This document shows, piece after piece, positions 35,546 through 45,289 of a stretch of 64,000 nucleotides of DNA. Source of the DNA: Brachybacterium halotolerans (GTDB lineage Bacteria > Actinomycetota > Actinomycetes > Actinomycetales > Dermabacteraceae); NCBI RefSeq assembly GCF_016623465.1, contig NZ_JAEDAJ010000009.1, positions 1-64,000 on the forward strand, written 5' to 3'. The notes under the pieces are model-generated. The model saw nothing but the letters and a program-made list of their open reading frames with translations, searched no databases and was not told the DNA's origin. Both the position numbers and the translations under genes were made by a program. The first letter of the stretch is position 1; every line of letters starts with the position of its first letter.

Positions 35546-36445
35546 TCAGGCCCTGCCGAGCACGTCCTCCAGGCGGAGCTGCGGCCTGCCGAGCACCTGC
35601 TGCACGTCCCCGCTCACCGGGGAGAGGACGCCCGAGGCGATCGCCGTGTAGGTGCTGATCCAGGCGTCGACCTGCCAGTCCGGGGCCCCGTAGGGGGCGC
35701 GGGAGGCGCGTGCCTCGTCCATCGTCTCGTCGACGTACTCGAACCTCTCGCCCGTCGCCGCGGTCAGGCGCTCGGCGGACTCTCCCAGCGTGAGAGCCTC
35801 ACCGCCGGTGATCTCGAGGACGGTGTCCGCCCACGCCTGAGGATCGGCGAGCACACGGGCGGCGACCTGGGCGACGTCCTCGCGGGCCACGAACGTGCAC
35901 CGGCCCTCCCCTGCCGGCCCGCGCAGCGTGCGGTCCTCCCCTGCCCAGGGCAGCAGGACGTCGAGATAGAAGTCGTCCCGCAGGAACGTCCACGTCAGCC
36001 CCGAGCGGCCGGCGGCCTCCCGGATCGCGTCCTCGGTGGCGCCGTGGTCCCGGGCGAGCGTGAACTCGGCGTCGGCCGAGGCGCCCGTGAACGAGGTGTA
36101 GACGAGATGGCGCACGCCCGCGTCGGTCGCCGCGGCGATCGCCGTGCGGTGCTGCGCGACGCGGTCGTCGGACTCGCCGGCGGAGACCAGCAGCAGGGTG
36201 TCGAGGCCCGCGAACGCCGCCCGGCAGGCGTCGGCGTCGTCGAAGGAGGCGACGGCCGCCTCTGCTCCCGGCACGTGCGGGGCCCGCGCCGGATCGCGCA
36301 CGATGAGCCGCAGGTCCCCGGCGCGGCCCTGCGCGGCGAGGAGCTCCGCGACGCGTCGTCCGATGTGGCCGCTCGCCCCGGTGATGCCGATCCTGCGGGT
36401 GGCGACGCCGCCGGCTTCGTCGACGCCGGATGCCGGGGCGATCAC
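35546..36445 (-). CDS. NmrA-like NAD(P)-binding oxidoreductase (QorB/azoreductase type)
   Basis: 299 aa from a GTG at 36445. NADP motif ITGASGHIGRRV near residues 19-30, then LVSAGESDDRVAQHR and VYTSFTGAS, typical of the atypical SDRs that include quinone reductase QorB. The GTG overlaps the stop of the upstream binding-protein gene as GTGA, implying coupling, but another GTG at 36406 is possible. Functionally unrelated to its transporter neighbours as far as can be seen. Convergent with the lactonase gene, 31 bp apart. Confidence 0.82.
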   Translation of the reverse strand: MIAPASGVDEAGGVATRRIGITGASGHIGRRVAELLAAQGRAGDLRLIVRDPARAPHVPGAEAAVASFDDADACRAAFAGLDTLLLVSAGESDDRVAQHRTAIAAATDAGVRHLVYTSFTGASADAEFTLARDHGATEDAIREAAGRSGLTWTFLRDDFYLDVLLPWAGEDRTLRGPAGEGRCTFVAREDVAQVAARVLADPQAWADTVLEITGGEALTLGESAERLTAATGERFEYVDETMDEARASRAPYGAPDWQVDAWISTYTAIASGVLSPVSGDVQQVLGRPQLRLEDVLGRA

Positions 36446-37434
36446 TTCGCGATCCCCTTGTCCTTGAGCCAGGCCTTCGCGATGGTCGCGGAATCGGCCT
36501 TCTCGTCGACGCTGCGCGTGTTCAGGGCGATGAGTTCGTCGGTGCTGAGCGCATCGGTGACCTTCTTGATCGCGGCGGCGCCGGCGTCGTCCACCTTGGA
36601 CGAGACGATCGGGACCACGTTCTCCGGCAGCACCATGACCTTCGGGTCCTCGAGCGGGACCAGGTCGTTCTTCACGATCGCCGGATCGGAGGTGTAGAGG
36701 TCCGCGACCTGCACCTTGCCATCCATGAGGGACTTCAGGGTGAGAGGGCCGCCGGAGTCGGAGACGGGCACCACGGTGATGTCCACGCCGTAGTCGCTCT
36801 TGGCGCCCTTGGGGCCGTAGGGGCGCTCCTCGAACTCGGGGTTCGCCGCGATCTTCAGGTCACTGATGCCCGCGAGGTCGCCGATCTCCTGGAGGGAGTT
36901 CTGCGAGGCGAAGTCCTTGGTGACCGTGTAGGAGTCCTGGTCGGTGGCCTCTGCGTAGGGCAGGGCGCGCAGGCCGTCGTCGAGCGCCTTCTCGAGGCCC
37001 TTCGCGAGGTCGTCGGCCGTGCCCTTCGCGGCGGACTCGTCGAGGTACTGCAGCAGGTTCCCGAGGTACTCGGGGATCACGTCGATCGTGCCCTTCTGCA
37101 GCTCGGGCACGTAGACCTCGCGCTGGCCGATCTGGAACTGCCGCTTCACGGTCGCGCCCGAGCCCTCGAGGGCCTGGGCGAAGAGCTCGGCGATGATCTC
37201 GTTCGAGTAGTACTGCTGCGAGCCGACGACGATCTCGCCGCTGCCGCTCCCGCCGCCGTCGGACCCGCCCGAGCCGGAGCCCGAGTCGCTCTTCAGCGGG
37301 TCGTCGTTCGAGCAGGCGGCGGCGCCGAGGGCGACGATCCCCGTGCCCGCGAGGGCGGCGAGGCTGCGTCGGCCGACGACGGGGCCGGTCGTGGTGATCG
37401 GGCTGCGGGCGGGGAGGCGGCGGCGATGGGTCAT
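36442..37434 (-). CDS. Osmoprotectant-type ABC substrate-binding lipoprotein (OpuCC/ProX/OsmF-like)
   Basis: 330 aa. Long N-terminus, hydrophobic core and lipobox AAAC, then a Ser/Gly-rich linker. The OpuAC-type fold shows IVVGSQQYYSNEIIAELFAQ, IDVIPEYLGNLLQYL and ADLYTSDPAI. Family members bind glycine betaine, choline or carnitine. Last transporter gene in the order ATPase, permease, permease, binding protein; it overlaps the NmrA-like gene. Confidence 0.88.
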   Translation of the reverse strand: MTHRRRLPARSPITTTGPVVGRRSLAALAGTGIVALGAAACSNDDPLKSDSGSGSGGSDGGGSGSGEIVVGSQQYYSNEIIAELFAQALEGSGATVKRQFQIGQREVYVPELQKGTIDVIPEYLGNLLQYLDESAAKGTADDLAKGLEKALDDGLRALPYAEATDQDSYTVTKDFASQNSLQEIGDLAGISDLKIAANPEFEERPYGPKGAKSDYGVDITVVPVSDSGGPLTLKSLMDGKVQVADLYTSDPAIVKNDLVPLEDPKVMVLPENVVPIVSSKVDDAGAAAIKKVTDALSTDELIALNTRSVDEKADSATIAKAWLKDKGIAK

Positions 37435-37497
37435 GGAGACTCCTCGGTGGATGGGACGGAGGTCGGGGAGATGCGGGGAGGTGCGGGGGGGCGGTGC

Positions 37498-38163
37498 TCA
37501 GCCCCGGGCGGCGCCGCGCGGCGCGAGGAGGCGTTCGAGGACGCGCAGCGCCACGTCGAGGACGAGTGCGAGGGCGACCACCAGGATGGACCCCGCGAGC
37601 ATCTGCGGATAGTCCTGCAGCTGGAGGCCCAGGAAGATGAAGCGGCCGAGCCCGCCGTTGCCGATGTACGAGGCGAGCATGACGGTGGCGACGACCTGCA
37701 CGATCGCGAGGCGGAAGCCCGAGATCAGCAGCGGCAGCCCGAGCGGCACCTCGACGCGGGAGAGGATCTGCCATTCGGTCATGCCCTGGGCGCGGGCGGC
37801 GTCGACGGTGCGCGGGTCGACGGACTCGACCGCGGAGTAGGCGCCCGCGAGCAGGGACGGGATCGCGAGGACCACGAACGCGAGGATCGGCGCCTTCAGC
37901 CCGATGCCGAGCCACAGCCCGAACAGGGTGATCAGGCCCAGCGTGGGCAGGGCGCGGGCGGCGCCGCTGAGCGCGACGACGAGACCGCGGCCGCGGCCCG
38001 TGTGGCCCACGAGGAGCCCGATCGGCACCGCGATGACGGCGGCGACGACCACGCCGAGCGCCGTGTACCAGAGGTGCTCGAGCAGGCGGGTGGGGATGCC
38101 GTCGGTCCCCGACCAGCGGGTGGGGTCGGCGAGCCACGAGAAGGCCTCGAGGAGCTGGCTCAT
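37498..38163 (-). CDS. Osmoprotectant ABC transporter permease (second)
   Basis: 221 aa, BPD_transp_1 family with about 6 membrane helices. The cytosolic EAA-like loop is DAARAQGMTEWQILSRVEVPLGLPLLISG. ATG overlaps the previous permease stop (ATGA, 38160-38163). Part of an OpuC/OsmU-type importer. Confidence 0.88.
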   Translation of the reverse strand: MSQLLEAFSWLADPTRWSGTDGIPTRLLEHLWYTALGVVVAAVIAVPIGLLVGHTGRGRGLVVALSGAARALPTLGLITLFGLWLGIGLKAPILAFVVLAIPSLLAGAYSAVESVDPRTVDAARAQGMTEWQILSRVEVPLGLPLLISGFRLAIVQVVATVMLASYIGNGGLGRFIFLGLQLQDYPQMLAGSILVVALALVLDVALRVLERLLAPRGAARG

Positions 38164-38810
38164 CGGACCCCCTCCCCGCGCACGCGGGACCAGGGCAGCG
38201 CGAGGCGGCCCCCGAGCATGATCAGCAGGTCCAGGGCGATCGCGAGGGCCGCGGTGAGCACGATGCCGGCGAGGATCTCCGCGGTGATGCTGCGCTGGAA
38301 CCCGTCGATGAACAGCATGCCCAGGCTGGGCACGCCGAGCACGCCGCCCACGGTGACCAGGGAGACCGTGCTCACCGCGACCACGCGCAGCCCCGCGACC
38401 AGGGCCGGACCGGCGAGCGGCAGCTCGACCCGGAGGAACCGGGCCAGCGGCGCATAGCCCTGGGCGGTGGCCGACTGCAGGGTGTCGCGGCTGACCGCGC
38501 GCAGGGCCTCGGAGGCGCTGGGCACCATGAGCGCGAGGCCGTAGATCGTGAGGGCGACGATGATGTTGACCGTGGAGCGGATGCCTGTGCCCAGGATGAT
38601 CGGCAGCACGATGAACAGCGGCAGCGAGGGCACCGCGTAGAGCAGCCCGGCGCCGGCGGTGAGCCCGCCGCGCAGCCAGCCGCGGGCGTTGGCGAGCTTC
38701 GCGATCGGGATCGCGAGCACGAAGGCCAGCACGATCGGCGGGATCGACTGCCCCAGGTGGGCGAGCAGGCGCTCGGCCAGCAGCGGGAGGTTCGCGAGCA
38801 CCCAGCTCAC
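38160..38810 (-). CDS. Osmoprotectant ABC transporter permease (first)
   Basis: 216 aa from a GTG at 38810, which overlaps the ATPase stop as GTGA; this coupling decides the start inside a longer open frame. About 6 membrane helices, with the EAA-like loop SATAQGYAPLARFLRVELPL. Homologous to the next permease; the pair forms the channel. Confidence 0.87.
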   Translation of the reverse strand: MSWVLANLPLLAERLLAHLGQSIPPIVLAFVLAIPIAKLANARGWLRGGLTAGAGLLYAVPSLPLFIVLPIILGTGIRSTVNIIVALTIYGLALMVPSASEALRAVSRDTLQSATAQGYAPLARFLRVELPLAGPALVAGLRVVAVSTVSLVTVGGVLGVPSLGMLFIDGFQRSITAEILAGIVLTAALAIALDLLIMLGGRLALPWSRVRGEGVR

Positions 38811-39631
38811 GAGCGGGATCCCTCGCGCAGGACCCCGACGGGGCGGTCGCCCGCGTCGAGGACGACCTGCTGGCCGCTGACCTCGTCCACGTGCAGGGCG
38901 CGCTTGCCGACGCCGCTCCCCACGAACGACTCGACGAAGTCGTCGGCCGGATCGGCGAGGATCTCCGCCGGGGTCCCCTGCTGGGCGATCTCGCCGCCGG
39001 GGCGCAGGATCACCACCTGCTCGCCGATGAGGAAGGCCTCGTCGATGTCGTGGGTGACGAAGAGGATGGTCTTGCCGAGCTCGCTCTGCAGGCGCAGCAG
39101 CTCCTTCTGCAGCTCGGCCCGCACGATGGGGTCGACGGCGCCGAAGGGCTCGTCCATGAGCAGGATGTTCGGGTCCGAGGCGAGTGCCCGGGCGACGCCC
39201 ACGCGCTGCTGCTGCCCGCCCGAGAGCTGCGAGGGATAGCGGTCGCCGAGCCGATGGTCGAGGCCCACCATCTCCAGCAGGGCGAGCGCCCGCGAGCGGG
39301 ACCGCCGACGGGAGACGCCCTCGAGGAGGGGGACGGTCGCGACGTTCTCGGCGACCGTGCGGTGCGGGAGCAGCCCGGAGGCCTGCATGACGTAGCCGAT
39401 GCTGCGGCGCAGCTTCACGGGGTCCACGCCCGCGACGTCCTCGTCGTCGATGAGGACGCGGCCCGAGGTCGGGTCGACCATGCGGTTCACCATCCGCATG
39501 AGCGTGGTCTTGCCGGAGCCGCTGGTCCCCACGAGCACCACGCTCGCGTGGGAGTCGATGGTGAGGGAGAAGTCCTCCACTGCGGTCGTGCCGCCGGGAT
39601 ATGTCTTCCCGACGTGGTCGAATCGGATCAC
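38807..39631 (-). CDS. Osmoprotectant ABC transporter ATP-binding protein (OpuCA/ProV-like)
   Basis: 274 aa. Walker A GTSGSGKTT at 35-43, Q-loop, signature LSGGQQQR, Walker B LLMDEPFGAVD, H-loop VTHD. The C-terminus after about residue 240 is short, so the tandem CBS domains that sense ionic strength in OpuCA are missing. First gene of the operon, reading into two permeases by overlaps. Confidence 0.9.
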   Translation of the reverse strand: MIRFDHVGKTYPGGTTAVEDFSLTIDSHASVVLVGTSGSGKTTLMRMVNRMVDPTSGRVLIDDEDVAGVDPVKLRRSIGYVMQASGLLPHRTVAENVATVPLLEGVSRRRSRSRALALLEMVGLDHRLGDRYPSQLSGGQQQRVGVARALASDPNILLMDEPFGAVDPIVRAELQKELLRLQSELGKTILFVTHDIDEAFLIGEQVVILRPGGEIAQQGTPAEILADPADDFVESFVGSGVGKRALHVDEVSGQQVVLDAGDRPVGVLREGSRS

Positions 39632-39725
39632 GGCCGCCTCCCAGCGCGGGGGTCGTCGTACAGATGTTCGAGACGTGCAGGCCCGACACTACGCCACCGC
39701 GGTGGCCGGTGCGAACGGGACACGA

Positions 39726-40568
39726 TCAGCGGGATCGGCCGCCGCCCTCCGCGGCGCGGCGCCGCATGCGCCGCTCGAGCAGGCCCGCGGCCTTGGTGAG
39801 CAGGAAGTTCAGCACGATGTAGATCACCGAGACGACCACATAGGTCTGCACCAGGAAGCGGGTGATGGAGACCATCGTCTTGCCCTGGAACTGCAGCTCG
39901 TTGAAGCTCACCACGAAGCCGAGGGTCGAGTCCTTGAGCAGGCTCACCAGGGCCAGGATCAGGCTCGGCAGCACGAGGCGCACGGCCTGCGGGAGGATCA
40001 CGTAGCGCATGGTCTGACCGCGGGAGAGGCCGATCGCGGCCGACGCCTCGTCCTGGCCGCGGTCCACCGCCCCGATGCCCGCGCGGAACACCTCCGCGGT
40101 GCTCGCGGAGCTCACCAGGATCATCGGCACCACGAGCATCCAGAAGCGCGGCAGGTTCACGCCGTAGGCGGGCAGGGCCAGCAGGAACGCGTAGACGACC
40201 AGCAGCATGGGGATGCCGCGGAAGAACTCGATCCACACCGCGGAGATCGCGCTGAGGGCCCGTGCCCGCGAGATCCGCCCCAGGGCCAGGACGAGTCCGA
40301 AGGGGAAGGCGATGACGGCGGCGACGGCCGTCGCCTCGAGCGTCCCCATCAGCCCCTTGCCCAGGAACGCGATGTAGTCGCGCCGCAGGTAGGGCAGCCA
40401 CTTGTCGGCCGCGAGCTGGCCGTTGCGCTGGAACTGCCACAGGCCCAGCGCGATCAGCGCGAGGATCGCGAGGGAGGAGACGATCGAGATCAGCAGGATC
40501 CGCCGACGGCCCCGCGGACCGGGGGCGTCGAAGAGGACCTGCGTGGCCGAGGTGCTCGTGGTGCTCAT
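39726..40568 (-). CDS. Polar amino-acid ABC transporter permease (GluD/GltK-like)
   Basis: 280 aa, BPD_transp_1 family (His/Glu/Gln/Arg/opine subfamily). Hydrophilic N-terminus of about 22 residues, then about 5-6 helices with IEFFRGIPMLLVVY and EASAAIGLSRGQTMRYVILPQA. ATG overlaps the stop of the preceding permease (ATGA, 40565-40568). Confidence 0.88.
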   Translation of the reverse strand: MSTTSTSATQVLFDAPGPRGRRRILLISIVSSLAILALIALGLWQFQRNGQLAADKWLPYLRRDYIAFLGKGLMGTLEATAVAAVIAFPFGLVLALGRISRARALSAISAVWIEFFRGIPMLLVVYAFLLALPAYGVNLPRFWMLVVPMILVSSASTAEVFRAGIGAVDRGQDEASAAIGLSRGQTMRYVILPQAVRLVLPSLILALVSLLKDSTLGFVVSFNELQFQGKTMVSITRFLVQTYVVVSVIYIVLNFLLTKAAGLLERRMRRRAAEGGGRSR

Positions 40569-41257
40569 GCCTGCGCCGCCCCCTGCAGTCGGTCGGCGGT
40601 GCGCAGCGGGCGCGCGTCGCCCGGGGCGACCGCCCTCTCGACGCGTCGGCCGAGGTAGGCCACCCCGAGCGAGAGCGCGAGGTAGAGGGCGCCCGCGACG
40701 AGGAACAGCAGCACGGCCTGCGCGGAAGCGATGTTCAGCTGCTGGGTGACGTAGGTGATCTCGACGACCGAGATCGCCGCGCACAGCGAGGACCCGATGA
40801 CGGTCGCGATGAACACGTTCACGAGCGGCTGCACCATCGTGCGGAAGGCCTGCGGCAGCACCACGTAGCGCAGCACCCCGAAGAAGCCCAGCCCGATCGA
40901 GCGGGCGGCCTCGGCGTGGCCGATCGGGACCGTGTTGATGCCCGAGCGGATGTTCTCGCACACGAAGGCCGCGCCGGAGAGCGACAGCCCCGCGACCCCG
41001 CACCAGAAGTAGGGCAGCAGCACCCCGGCGTCGGGCAGACCGAAGGCCAGCAGGATCAGCAGGCTCAGCAGCGGGATGTTCCGGAAGATCTCCACGTAGA
41101 CGGTGGCCGCCCAGCGCAGCGGCGGGATCGGGCTGACCCTGCATACGGCGAGCGCCGTGCCGAGGACCAGCGCGAACGCGTACCCCAGCACCGTGAGCGC
41201 GATCGTGGTGCCGATCCCCTGCAGCAGCAGCGGGATGTTGTCGAGGATGATCTGCAT
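40565..41257 (-). CDS. Polar amino-acid ABC transporter permease (GluC/GltJ-like)
   Basis: 230 aa, same permease subfamily. Motifs YVEIFRNIPLLSLLILLAF and the EAA loop AEAARSIGLGFFGVLRYVVL. Third in the order ATPase, binding protein, permease, permease. Confidence 0.88.
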   Translation of the reverse strand: MQIILDNIPLLLQGIGTTIALTVLGYAFALVLGTALAVCRVSPIPPLRWAATVYVEIFRNIPLLSLLILLAFGLPDAGVLLPYFWCGVAGLSLSGAAFVCENIRSGINTVPIGHAEAARSIGLGFFGVLRYVVLPQAFRTMVQPLVNVFIATVIGSSLCAAISVVEITYVTQQLNIASAQAVLLFLVAGALYLALSLGVAYLGRRVERAVAPGDARPLRTADRLQGAAQA

Positions 41258-41306
41258 GGCGTCCCTCCGTCGCTCCTCCGTCGGCCCTCCGTCGGTCCCC
41301 CGTGGA

Positions 41307-42278
41307 TCAGGACGGCAGGTCGCCGATGGTCGGCGGCTCGGGCGTCTCGTCCTCGATGACCTGGCCGATGGTGGCCTCGTAGAGCTTCTTCCAGGTGCCG
41401 TCGTCCTCGATCGCCTTCAGGAAGCCGTTGACGAAGTCGAGTGCGTCGGAGTCCTTGTTCAGCCCGATGCCGTAGGGGTCCTCGGTGAAGGGCTTGCCGA
41501 CGACGGTGACCGACGGGTCCGCCTTCGAGTTGCCGAGCAGCACGCCCTGGTCGAGCACGTAGGCGTCCACGCGCTTCTGCTTGAGGGCGGCGACGCAGGA
41601 CTCGTTGTCGGCGAGGGTCTCCGTCTTGCCCGGATCCTTCACGTGCTCCTCGATGGCCTGGATGCCCGTGGAGTTCGACTGGGTGACGAGCTTCTTGCCG
41701 GTGAGGTCCTCGGGCCCGGTGATCGAGTCCTTGTCCTCGGTGCGCACTTGGATGGCGGTGCCCGAGAGGTAGTAGGGCCCGCCGAAGTCGATCTTGTCCA
41801 GGCGCTCGGGGGTGATCGAGTAGGTCGCGATCACGCAGTCCACCGAGTCGTTCTCGACCATGGTCTCGCGGGTGTCGACGGTGGTGTCCACGTAGTCGAC
41901 CTTCTCCTCGCCGCCGTCGCCCAGGATGTACCGGGCGAGCAGCTGTGTGATGCCCGCATCGAAGCCCGTGACCTTGTTCGTCGAGGGGTCGATGAGGGAG
42001 AACACCTGATTGGCGGTGGTGCCGCCGCGGGTGAGCTTGCCGGAGTCCTTGATCTTCTTCGCCCACGCGCTCTTCTGCACGTCGGCGTCATCAGCGACGG
42101 GGCCCGCGGTGATGACGCCGTCGTAGGCGGAGCTCGCGCCGCCGTCGTCGCTCCCGCCGCCGAGCGACGGGGCGTCGTCGGAGTCGGAGGAGCAGGCGGC
42201 GAGCGCGGCGCCGAGCGGCAGCGCGGCGGCCGCCGCGACCACGGCGCGGCGGGCGGGACGGAAGCTGGTGGAGGTCAT
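41307..42278 (-). CDS. Polar amino-acid-binding lipoprotein
   Basis: 323 aa. Signal with lipobox LAAC, then a Ser/Asp/Gly linker. SBP_bac_3 fold: GFDAGITQLLARYILG, YSITPERLDKIDFGGPYY, TGKKLVTQSNSTG. GluB-like by layout, but beside a D-cysteine desulfhydrase a cystine or cysteine ligand is also likely. ATG has GAAGGAGAA upstream. Confidence 0.87.
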   Translation of the reverse strand: MTSTSFRPARRAVVAAAAALPLGAALAACSSDSDDAPSLGGGSDDGGASSAYDGVITAGPVADDADVQKSAWAKKIKDSGKLTRGGTTANQVFSLIDPSTNKVTGFDAGITQLLARYILGDGGEEKVDYVDTTVDTRETMVENDSVDCVIATYSITPERLDKIDFGGPYYLSGTAIQVRTEDKDSITGPEDLTGKKLVTQSNSTGIQAIEEHVKDPGKTETLADNESCVAALKQKRVDAYVLDQGVLLGNSKADPSVTVVGKPFTEDPYGIGLNKDSDALDFVNGFLKAIEDDGTWKKLYEATIGQVIEDETPEPPTIGDLPS

Positions 42279-42333
42279 CGGGTTCTCCTTCGTCGGGAAC
42301 GGGATCGGGGATGGAGGGATCGGGCGCGAGGGA

Positions 42334-43104
42334 TCAGTGCGGGAGGATCTTCGAGAGGAAATCCTTGGCGCGCTGGGACTCGGGGGCGGTGAAGAACTGC
42401 TCGGGCTCGCCCTGCTCGACGATCTCGCCGGCGTCCATGAAGACGACGCGGTCGCAGACCCGGCGGGCGAAGCCCATCTCGTGGGTGACCACGAGCATCG
42501 TCATGCCGGCCTCGGCGAGCTCGGTCATCACGTCGAGCACCTCGTTGATCACCTCCGGGTCCAGGGCCGAGGTGGGCTCGTCGAAGAGCATGGCCTTGGG
42601 CTTCATGGCGAGCGCGCGGGCGATCGCGACGCGCTGCTGCTGGCCGCCCGAGAGCGCCGCGGGCAGGCTGTGCTCCTTGCCCGTGAGACCCACGCGGGCG
42701 AGCAGGTCCATCGCCTCCTTCGTGGCCTCGGACTTCGAGACCCCCCGGACCTTCGTCGGCCCGAGCGTCACGTTGTCGACGGCGCGCAGGTGGGGGAAGA
42801 GGTTGAAGGACTGGAAGACCATGCCGACGTCGCTGCGCAGGCGCGCGAGGTCCCGGCCCTCCTCCGGGAGGGGCTCGCCGTCGATGAGGATCTCGCCGGC
42901 GCTGATCGTCTCCAGACGGTTGATGCAGCGGCACAGCGTGGACTTGCCCGAGCCGGAGGCCCCGATGAGCGCGACGACCTCGCCGCGGTGGATGTCGAGA
43001 TCGATGTCCTTCAGGGCCTGGAAGTCGCCGAAGTGCTTGTCGACGCCGCGCACCGAGATCACGGGCTCGGCGCCCGACGGGCTGCCCGGGCTGTGTTCGC
43101 TCAT
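42334..43104 (-). CDS. Polar amino-acid ABC transporter ATP-binding protein
   Basis: 256 aa. Walker [10 protein letters not shown], signature LSGGQQQR, Walker [15 protein letters not shown]-loop VTHEMGFAR typical of GlnQ/GluA. ATG 43104 chosen, where a Pro/Ser-rich lead precedes [10 protein letters not shown]; longer starts up to 43212 are open but non-domain. First gene of the operon, divergent from the desulfhydrase with 227 bp between. Confidence 0.9.
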   Translation of the reverse strand: MSEHSPGSPSGAEPVISVRGVDKHFGDFQALKDIDLDIHRGEVVALIGASGSGKSTLCRCINRLETISAGEILIDGEPLPEEGRDLARLRSDVGMVFQSFNLFPHLRAVDNVTLGPTKVRGVSKSEATKEAMDLLARVGLTGKEHSLPAALSGGQQQRVAIARALAMKPKAMLFDEPTSALDPEVINEVLDVMTELAEAGMTMLVVTHEMGFARRVCDRVVFMDAGEIVEQGEPEQFFTAPESQRAKDFLSKILPH

Positions 43105-43331
43105 GCCGGAAGCATTCCCTGATCCGGGCATTCTGTCCACGCGACGCGGCCCCGCCGCCTGGATCGATGCCCTCTCGTGACCGCCCGCGGGGCTGGGCAC
43201 CGGGGAGTTCACGGAGAGCGACGGGGACCGCGTAGGGTGCCACGAACCGCCACAGAGCGCATCCGCACCGACCGCGCACGAGAGGTGGAGCGCGCACCCT
43301 CCGCCGGCACCGACGCTCGAACGGAGTGACC

Positions 43332-44345
43332 ATGGACCTCACCGCCCTCCCCCGCCGCCGGTACACCGACGGTCCCACGCCCCTGCAGCACCTGGAGCGG
43401 CTCAGCGCAGAGCTCGGCGGGCCGCAGATCTGGGTCAAGCGCGACGACCTGCTGGGCCTCGCCCTGGGCGGGAACAAGACCCGCAAGCTCGAGTTCCTCG
43501 TGGCCGACGCCCTGGCCCGCGGCGCCGACTGCCTGGTCACGGCGGGCGGCGTGCAGTCCAACCACTGCCGGCTCACCCTGGCCGCCTCCCGCGTCGATGG
43601 CCTCGCCTGCCATCTCGTGCTCGAGGAGGACCTGGGGGCCGACGGCGCGGCCGTCCCGGGCGGGAATCCGCCCGAGGACACGGGCAACCGCTTCCTCTTC
43701 GACCTCCTGGGGGCGGAGACCGTGGAGGTGCACCCGCACGGCGCCGACCTCGGCGCCCGCATGGAGGAGATCGCCCGGGAGCTCGAGGCGAGAGGCGCCC
43801 GCCCCTACGTGATCCCGATCGGCGGCTCGAACACCCTGGGCGCGCTCGGCTACGTGGATGCGGCCGACGAGCTGCTGCGCCAGATCGACGAGGCAGGACT
43901 CGAGGTCGATGAGATCGTGACGCCGAGCGGCTCCGCCGGGATGCAGGCGGGCCTGGTCGCGGGTCTGCACGCCGCGGGCAGCGGGATCCATGTGGTCGGC
44001 ATCAACGTGAGCCGCTCGCGCGAGGAGCAGGAGCCGAAGATCGTGGGGCTCGCCCGAGAGGTCACGCAGCTCCTGGGTCTGCCGGAGGTTCCGAGGGAGA
44101 GGATCGTGGGGCTCGGGGACTTCGTCGGCCCCGGGTACGCGCTGCCCACGCCCGGCATGGTCGAGGCGCTGCGACTGTTCGCGCGCACCGAGGGCCTGGT
44201 GCTCGATCCGGTCTACACGGGCAAGGCCGCGGCAGGGCTCGTGGAAAGAATCCGCAGCGGTGAGCTCGGCCCAGGGCAGACGGTCGTGCTGCTGCTTTCC
44301 GGCGGGGTGACCGGCCTCTTCGCCCGCACCGCGGCCTTCGCCTGA
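43332..44345 (+). CDS. dcyD: D-cysteine desulfhydrase / ACC-deaminase-like PLP enzyme
   Basis: 337 aa, fold II PLP enzyme. PLP lysine is K49 in [19 protein letters not shown] and [14 protein letters not shown] with a Gly-rich phosphate loop follow. D-cysteine desulfhydrase yields pyruvate, sulfide and ammonia; related ACC deaminases cleave the cyclopropane ring. ATG 43332 with GGAG 5 nt upstream. A TAGGGT -10 lies at 43233-43238. E. coli dcyD also sits beside a cystine importer, which supports the assignment and suggests the neighbour imports cystine. Confidence 0.82.
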   Translation: MDLTALPRRRYTDGPTPLQHLERLSAELGGPQIWVKRDDLLGLALGGNKTRKLEFLVADALARGADCLVTAGGVQSNHCRLTLAASRVDGLACHLVLEEDLGADGAAVPGGNPPEDTGNRFLFDLLGAETVEVHPHGADLGARMEEIARELEARGARPYVIPIGGSNTLGALGYVDAADELLRQIDEAGLEVDEIVTPSGSAGMQAGLVAGLHAAGSGIHVVGINVSRSREEQEPKIVGLAREVTQLLGLPEVPRERIVGLGDFVGPGYALPTPGMVEALRLFARTEGLVLDPVYTGKAAAGLVERIRSGELGPGQTVVLLLSGGVTGLFARTAAFA

Positions 44346-44387
44346 CCGCCGTGCCCGTCGACCGGGCCTGTCGGTCCGGCCCCCGGA

Positions 44388-45191
44388 TCAGCCCCGGTAG
44401 AAGCCCTGGTAGACGGCGTCGAAGGGGGCGCGGCCGTGCTGGCGGTGCTCGATCGCGCTGGTGACCACGCGCTTCGCGGTGCGCGCCGCGTCGAGCGCGT
44501 CGGCGCCCTTCGCGAGCTCGGCCGTGACGGCCGCCGCGAGCGTGCAACCGGCCCCGGACACGCGGTGCTCCCCGATCTTCGGGCTGCGCAGCACCACCTC
44601 CCGCTCGTCGTCGACGAAGACGTCGACGGCGTCCTCGCCGGCGAGCTCGACGCCGCCCTTGGCGAGGACCGTCACGCCCCAGCGCTCGTGGATCGCGCGC
44701 GCGGCGGCGGTGAGATCCTCGAGGGACTCGAGGGGGCCCGTGCCCGCGAGGATCCGGGTCTCCCCCAGGTTCGGGGTGACGAAGGTGGCGCGCGGCAGGA
44801 TCTTCGCCATCAGCGCGTCGTCCGTGGCGCGGGCGGGGGTGTCGTCCTCGCCCTCCTTGCAGATCATCACCGGGTCCAGCACCACGTGCGGGAAATCGTG
44901 CTCGGCGAGGGCGCCCGCGACCACGTCGATCGTGCCCGGGGTGCCGAGCATGCCGAGCTTCACGGCGTCGATCTCGTGGACGGCGGTGCTCGACTCGATC
45001 TGGTCGGCGATCGTCCCCGGGTCGATCGGCACGAAGCGGTGCGCCCAGCCGTCCTGCGGATCGAAGCTCACGATGCAGGTCAGGGCCACGCTGCCGAAGA
45101 CCCCGAGCTGGTGGAAGGTCTTGATGTCGGTCTGCGCGCCCGCGCCTCCGGTGGCCTCGGAGCCGGCGATGGCGAGGGCGACGTGGACCAT
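44388..45191 (-). CDS. PdxK/ThiD-type kinase (pyridoxal or hydroxymethylpyrimidine kinase)
   Basis: 267 aa, ribokinase-like fold. N-terminal AIAGSEATGGAGAQTDIKTF, LDPVMICKEG and C-terminal VSGAGCTLAAAV with the catalytic GAGC loop (usually GTGD/GTGC). These enzymes phosphorylate pyridoxal or HMP. The GSEATGGAG variant of the usual GSDSGGGAG fits single-domain pyridoxal kinases of Gram-positives. It lies next to a PLP enzyme. ATG 45191 starts at the domain. Confidence 0.82.
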   Translation of the reverse strand: MVHVALAIAGSEATGGAGAQTDIKTFHQLGVFGSVALTCIVSFDPQDGWAHRFVPIDPGTIADQIESSTAVHEIDAVKLGMLGTPGTIDVVAGALAEHDFPHVVLDPVMICKEGEDDTPARATDDALMAKILPRATFVTPNLGETRILAGTGPLESLEDLTAAARAIHERWGVTVLAKGGVELAGEDAVDVFVDDEREVVLRSPKIGEHRVSGAGCTLAAAVTAELAKGADALDAARTAKRVVTSAIEHRQHGRAPFDAVYQGFYRG

Positions 45192-45277
45192 GGGGACCTC
45201 CGGGAGCTGGGGTCGGCGGCGGTGTGCGATGCGGCCGACGGGGAACGGGCGATCGCCCACTCTACGACCCGGGCCGA

Positions 45278-45283
45278 TAGTGT
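45278..45283 (+). promoter_or_regulatory. -10 element of a leaderless start (GtrA gene)
   Basis: TAGTGT ends 6 nt before the GTG at 45290, so transcription would begin at or near the start codon. No ribosome binding site is present, which fits leaderless translation. Confidence 0.55.
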
Positions 45284-45289
45284 GCGGGG

